A stretch of DNA of 7,596 bases. Source: JANXDG01 sp964521665 (GTDB lineage Bacteria > Elusimicrobiota > Endomicrobiia > DTEH01). Position numbers and translations under genes: made by a program. How positions within the stretch are numbered: position 1 is the stretch's first letter; the number at the start of each line of letters is the position of its first letter. Shown here piece by piece: positions 6,008 to 7,596 of the stretch. The notes beneath the pieces are model-generated. The model was given only the letters and a program-made list of their open reading frames with translations, made no database searches and was not told where the DNA came from. The stretch lies in the NCBI GenBank assembly GCA_964521665.1, contig CAZFSG010000054.1, forward strand, positions 1-7,596. The letters run 5' to 3'.

Positions 6008-7129
6008 ATGGAAAAAGTTGATATAACAATAATAGGTGCTGGTGTTATTGGTCTTGCGATAGCATACGAATTTTCTCAAAGTTTTAAAAAAGATATATTG
6101 GTAATTGAAAGGAATGAAAGTTTTGGTAAAGAAACAAGTAGCAGAAACAGCGAGGTGATCCATAGTGGAATTTATTATCCAAAAGATTCTTTGAAAGCAA
6201 AACTTTGTGTTGAAGGGAAAAATTTGTTGTATAAGTTTTGTGAAAAAAATAATATTCCTTATAAAAAATGTGGGAAACTTATTGTTGCAGTAAATAAATC
6301 TGAACTTGAAAATTTAAACTTTTTGTATGAAAATGGAAAAAATAATGGAGTAGATGATTTACAAATTCTTGATAGAAAACAGATTAAAAATCTTGTCTCA
6401 GAACTAAATGGCGAATATGCAATTTTCTCACCTTCAACCGGTATCTTAGATACTCACAGGTTTATGCAAAAATTAGAGTTTGAATCAAAACAAAATGGAT
6501 GTATGTTTTTGTACAATAATGAAGTTGTTGAGATAGAAAAATTAAATTCTGACTATAAATTAGTAATAAAAAATAAAAATTCTGAAACAACTGAAGTTGT
6601 TTCAGAAATAGTTATTAACTCAGCAGGACTTTATTCAGACAAAATTGCAAAAATGCTCAGTATAAATGATTACAAACTTTATTATTGTAAAGGTGAGTAT
6701 TTCAAACTTTCATCAAAATATAAAAATTTTTTAAATCATCTTGTTTATCCAGTAGTTGACAAAAATTTTCATAGTTTAGGAATACATACTGTTTTGGATT
6801 TATCAGGCAACATTAAACTTGGTCCTAATAGTTTCTATGTTGACGAAATTGACTATTCAGTCGATCCAACTCATATAGACGAATTTTATTACGGGATAAA
6901 AAAATTTTTTAGTTTTGTTCAAAAAGAAGATTTGTCAGCAGACACATCTGGGATAAGACCAAAACTACAAGGACCAAAAGACGATTTTAAAGATTTTGTT
7001 ATAAAAGAAGAAACTGAAAAAGGATACAAAAATTTTGTAAATTTGATTGGTATAGAATCGCCTGGGTTAACATCAGCGCTTGCAATCGCAAAATATGTAA
7101 GAAACTTATTGTTTGGTTCTATCAACTAA
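6008..7129 (+). CDS. lhgO: L-2-hydroxyglutarate oxidase-like FAD-dependent oxidoreductase
   Basis: A member of the D-amino-acid-oxidase-type flavoproteins closest to LhgO/L2HGDH, which oxidise L-2-hydroxyglutarate to 2-oxoglutarate and pass electrons to quinone or oxygen. 373 residues, somewhat shorter than E. coli LhgO (about 420). Seen: Rossmann GAGVIG (10-15) with acidic strand end VIER (32-35), SSRNSEVIHSGIYYP (44-58), CGKLIVA (88-94), GILDTHRF (145-152), NSAGLYSDKIA (204-214), LGPN (271-274), GIRPKLQGP (315-323), and the C-terminal FAD segment GIESPGLTSALAIA (348-361). No signal peptide or membrane helix. It starts directly after the pckG stop (TAAATG) without a clear Shine-Dalgarno site, so translational coupling to pckG is likely. 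The family is clear; the substrate could be another 2-hydroxyacid such as malate. Its stop codon lies inside a repeat module. Confidence 0.88.
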   Translation: MEKVDITIIGAGVIGLAIAYEFSQSFKKDILVIERNESFGKETSSRNSEVIHSGIYYPKDSLKAKLCVEGKNLLYKFCEKNNIPYKKCGKLIVAVNKSELENLNFLYENGKNNGVDDLQILDRKQIKNLVSELNGEYAIFSPSTGILDTHRFMQKLEFESKQNGCMFLYNNEVVEIEKLNSDYKLVIKNKNSETTEVVSEIVINSAGLYSDKIAKMLSINDYKLYYCKGEYFKLSSKYKNFLNHLVYPVVDKNFHSLGIHTVLDLSGNIKLGPNSFYVDEIDYSVDPTHIDEFYYGIKKFFSFVQKEDLSADTSGIRPKLQGPKDDFKDFVIKEETEKGYKNFVNLIGIESPGLTSALAIAKYVRNLLFGSIN

Positions 7130-7157
7130 AAATGATGTTCTTTGTGGTACAAAAAAT
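7126..7157 (+). repeat. Shared module 1, copy B
   Basis: 29 of 32 bases match 3794-3825. It begins one base before the oxidase stop codon (TAA at 7127-7129), so the repeat supplies the gene's end. A weak TTTGT/ACAAA stem (7141-7153) is present here but not fully conserved in copy A. Confidence 0.75.
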
Positions 7158-7163
7158 TGCATC

Positions 7164-7186
7164 AACTTGGTTGTTGAAGTCCAAAA
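7164..7186 (+). repeat. Shared module 2, copy B
   Basis: 21 of 23 bases match 3915-3937. An imperfect hairpin TCAAC(7162-7166)/GTTGA(7173-7177) can form. It sits between two perfect copies of CAAAAAATTG (7150-7159 and 7182-7191). Confidence 0.65.
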
Positions 7187-7191
7187 AATTG

Positions 7192-7214
7192 GTAGCCGCA
7201 GGCTTTAGCCTGCG
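7192..7214 (+). repeat. GTAG-headed REP-like hairpin, copy B1
   Basis: GTAGC is followed by a perfect 7-bp stem CGCAGGC/GCCTGCG with loop TTTA. It is the best-formed member of the family here. It is followed by TAAATTATTCG, not by a T run. Confidence 0.85.
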
Positions 7215-7224
7215 TAAATTATTC

Positions 7225-7247
7225 GTATCCGCAGATTTCAATCTGCG
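7225..7247 (+). repeat. GTAT-headed REP-like hairpin, copy B2
   Basis: GTATC is followed by a perfect 7-bp stem CGCAGAT/ATCTGCG with loop TTCA. Compared with copy B1 the two inner pairs changed from G-C and C-G to A-T and T-A on both arms, which keeps the pairing. Confidence 0.8.
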
Positions 7248-7290
7248 CATGTTGTTATTTATCTGTTAATTTTAATTAATTTATTTTGTA

Positions 7291-7350
7291 GTAGCAGACC
7301 TTGGTCTGCTGAAAAAATAAAAAATATAGCAAAGCAAGCTTTGCAACTAC
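7291..7350. repeat. BIME-like double hairpin bracketed by GTAG...CTAC, copy B
   Basis: GTAG (7291-7294) enters AGCAGACC-TT-GGTCTGCT (7293-7310); after an 18-base A-rich spacer comes GCAAAGC-AA-GCTTTGC (7329-7344), AA and CTAC (7347-7350). The second hairpin and its flank are identical to copy A; the first differs by one compensated pair; the spacer is 8 bases longer. Confidence 0.85.
7311..7344 (-). terminator. Possible leftward intrinsic terminator inside BIME copy B
   Basis: On the minus strand the GCAAAGC/GCTTTGC hairpin is followed by TATATTTTTTATTTTTTC. It would act on antisense transcripts entering the oxidase gene. Same caveats as copy A: short stem, and the T run may simply be repeat spacer. 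Confidence 0.35.
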
Positions 7351-7420
7351 AATTTTTATGTAGTTTGTACTTTTGTGAGCATTAGCGTCGAGATAAAATC
7401 AGCGGATACAATAGTAATTT

Positions 7421-7443
7421 GCAGTCGCAGGTTTCAGCCTGCG
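7421..7443 (+). repeat. GCAG-headed REP-like hairpin, copy B3
   Basis: GCAGT is followed by CGCAGGT/GCCTGCG (innermost pair T-G) with loop TTCA. The head is GCAG instead of GTAG. It lies 32 bases before purE, immediately upstream of its ribosome binding site, so it would be in the 5' leader of any purE transcript starting further upstream. Confidence 0.75.
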
Positions 7444-7462
7444 TAATATTAATATCTCAAAC

Positions 7463-7467
7463 GGAGG
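7463..7467 (+). promoter_or_regulatory. Ribosome binding site of purE
   Basis: GGAGG, 8 bases before the ATG at 7476, fixes the purE start. Confidence 0.8.
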
Positions 7468-7475
7468 AAAAATTT

Positions 7476-7596
7476 ATGAAAGTAAGCATAATAATGGGTT
7501 CTGATTCAGATCTACCAACAATGAAAGATACTGCAAAAACATTAGAAGAGTTTGGGATACAATATGAGATAAAAATTCTTTCTGCTCATCGGACAC
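7476..7596 (+). CDS. purE: N5-carboxyaminoimidazole ribonucleotide mutase (3'-truncated)
   Basis: Purine biosynthesis enzyme that forms 4-carboxy-AIR, from N5-CAIR in class I or from AIR and CO2 in class II. Only the first 40 residues are in the window, but they are diagnostic: the start KVSIIMGSDSDLPTM (2-16) is the nucleotide-binding glycine/serine loop, and SAHRT (36-40) is the start of the conserved AHRTP active-site motif. Typical PurE is about 160 residues, so roughly three quarters lies outside. Class I versus II cannot be decided from this fragment. A purK or other pur gene would be expected downstream. Confidence 0.93.
   Translation, partial: MKVSIIMGSDSDLPTMKDTAKTLEEFGIQYEIKILSAHRT

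Larger units (their letters stand above)
7130..7475. other. Intergenic region with repeat cluster B
   Basis: 346 bases between the oxidase gene and purE with no supported coding sequence. It holds module 1 (starting at the stop codon), module 2, three GTAG-type hairpins (7192-7214, 7225-7247, 7421-7443) and one GTAG...CTAC double hairpin (7291-7350). Positions 7251-7290 are plain AT-rich sequence. Between 7351 and 7420 I see only a possible -10 TACAAT at 7407-7412 without a good -35, and a faint inverted resemblance (7391-7409, minus strand) to the 7225 hairpin. No canonical rightward terminator is visible after the oxidase gene. No purine-riboswitch-like sequence precedes purE. Confidence 0.8.

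Noticed and set aside
6919..7125. Minus-strand open frame inside the 3' end of the oxidase gene
   Set aside because: Fully antisense to a well-conserved coding region, with no family resemblance. The same applies to the minus-strand frames at 125-346, 2785-3009, 5330-5524 and 5978-6163.
7192..7214. Rightward intrinsic terminator for the pckG-oxidase operon
   Set aside because: The stem is good, but the following bases are TAAATTATTCG, not a T run; near-identical hairpins occur in leaders upstream of genes.
7391..7409. Degenerate minus-strand copy of the GTATC hairpin
   Set aside because: The first eight bases GTATCCGC match copy B2, but the stem cannot be rebuilt without several gaps; too weak to list.
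7192..7443. CRISPR array
   Set aside because: The repeats are short palindromes at irregular distances with differing sequences and structures, and there are no uniform spacers or cas genes.
7351..7475. Purine riboswitch or attenuator in front of purE
   Set aside because: I see no purine-aptamer core and no terminator/antiterminator pair; the only hairpin near the gene is a member of the dispersed repeat family.

Overview
The window is bacterial chromosome, strongly AT-rich throughout (clearly under 40% GC by eye), with tight gene packing, good Shine-Dalgarno sites (AAGGAGG, AAGGAGGG, GGAGG) and the standard genetic code (TGA is used as a stop at 475-477). Every gene is ordinary house-keeping or central metabolism. 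No phage, plasmid, CRISPR or transposase gene is present. The composition, the archaeal-looking type of PEP carboxykinase and the abundance of small intergenic palindromes suggest an uncultivated or thermophilic low-GC bacterial lineage. I cannot name the phylum from the sequence.

Layout: (1) 1-2678, rightward: the 3' part of nth (endonuclease III), overlapped by 4 bp by pfkA (6-phosphofructokinase); then, after 66 bp, a small cupin gene and, 15 bp later, a 300-residue protein with an N-terminal ParB-like fold. (2) 2675-3682, leftward: rtcA (RNA 3'-phosphate cyclase family), convergent with the ParB-like gene so closely that the two stop codons overlap in the tetramer TTAA. (3) 3683-4120: gene-free, with candidate divergent promoters and a first cluster of intergenic palindromic repeats. 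(4) 4121-7129, rightward: a GTP-type PEP carboxykinase (pckG) followed with zero spacing by an L-2-hydroxyglutarate oxidase-like flavoprotein. (5) 7130-7475: gene-free, holding a second, larger cluster built from the same repeat modules in a different order. (6) 7476-end: the start of purE.

How the genes fit together: pfkA and pckG are opposing control points of glycolysis and gluconeogenesis, though they lie in separate transcription units. The pckG-oxidase pair is tightly coupled and may handle C4/C5 2-hydroxy- and 2-oxo-acids together (inference). nth and rtcA belong to DNA repair and RNA end processing. The cupin/ParB-like pair has no function I can assign.

The most distinctive signal is non-coding. 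Two intergenic regions, on either side of pckG-oxidase, share a family of GTAG-headed hairpins (REP-like), an inverted two-hairpin unit bracketed by GTAG...CTAC (BIME-like), and two further shared modules. Arms of related hairpins differ by compensatory base changes, so the structure has been maintained while the sequence drifted. This architecture is what REP-associated tyrosine transposases (RAYT/TnpA_REP) mobilise in other bacteria, but no such gene lies in this window.
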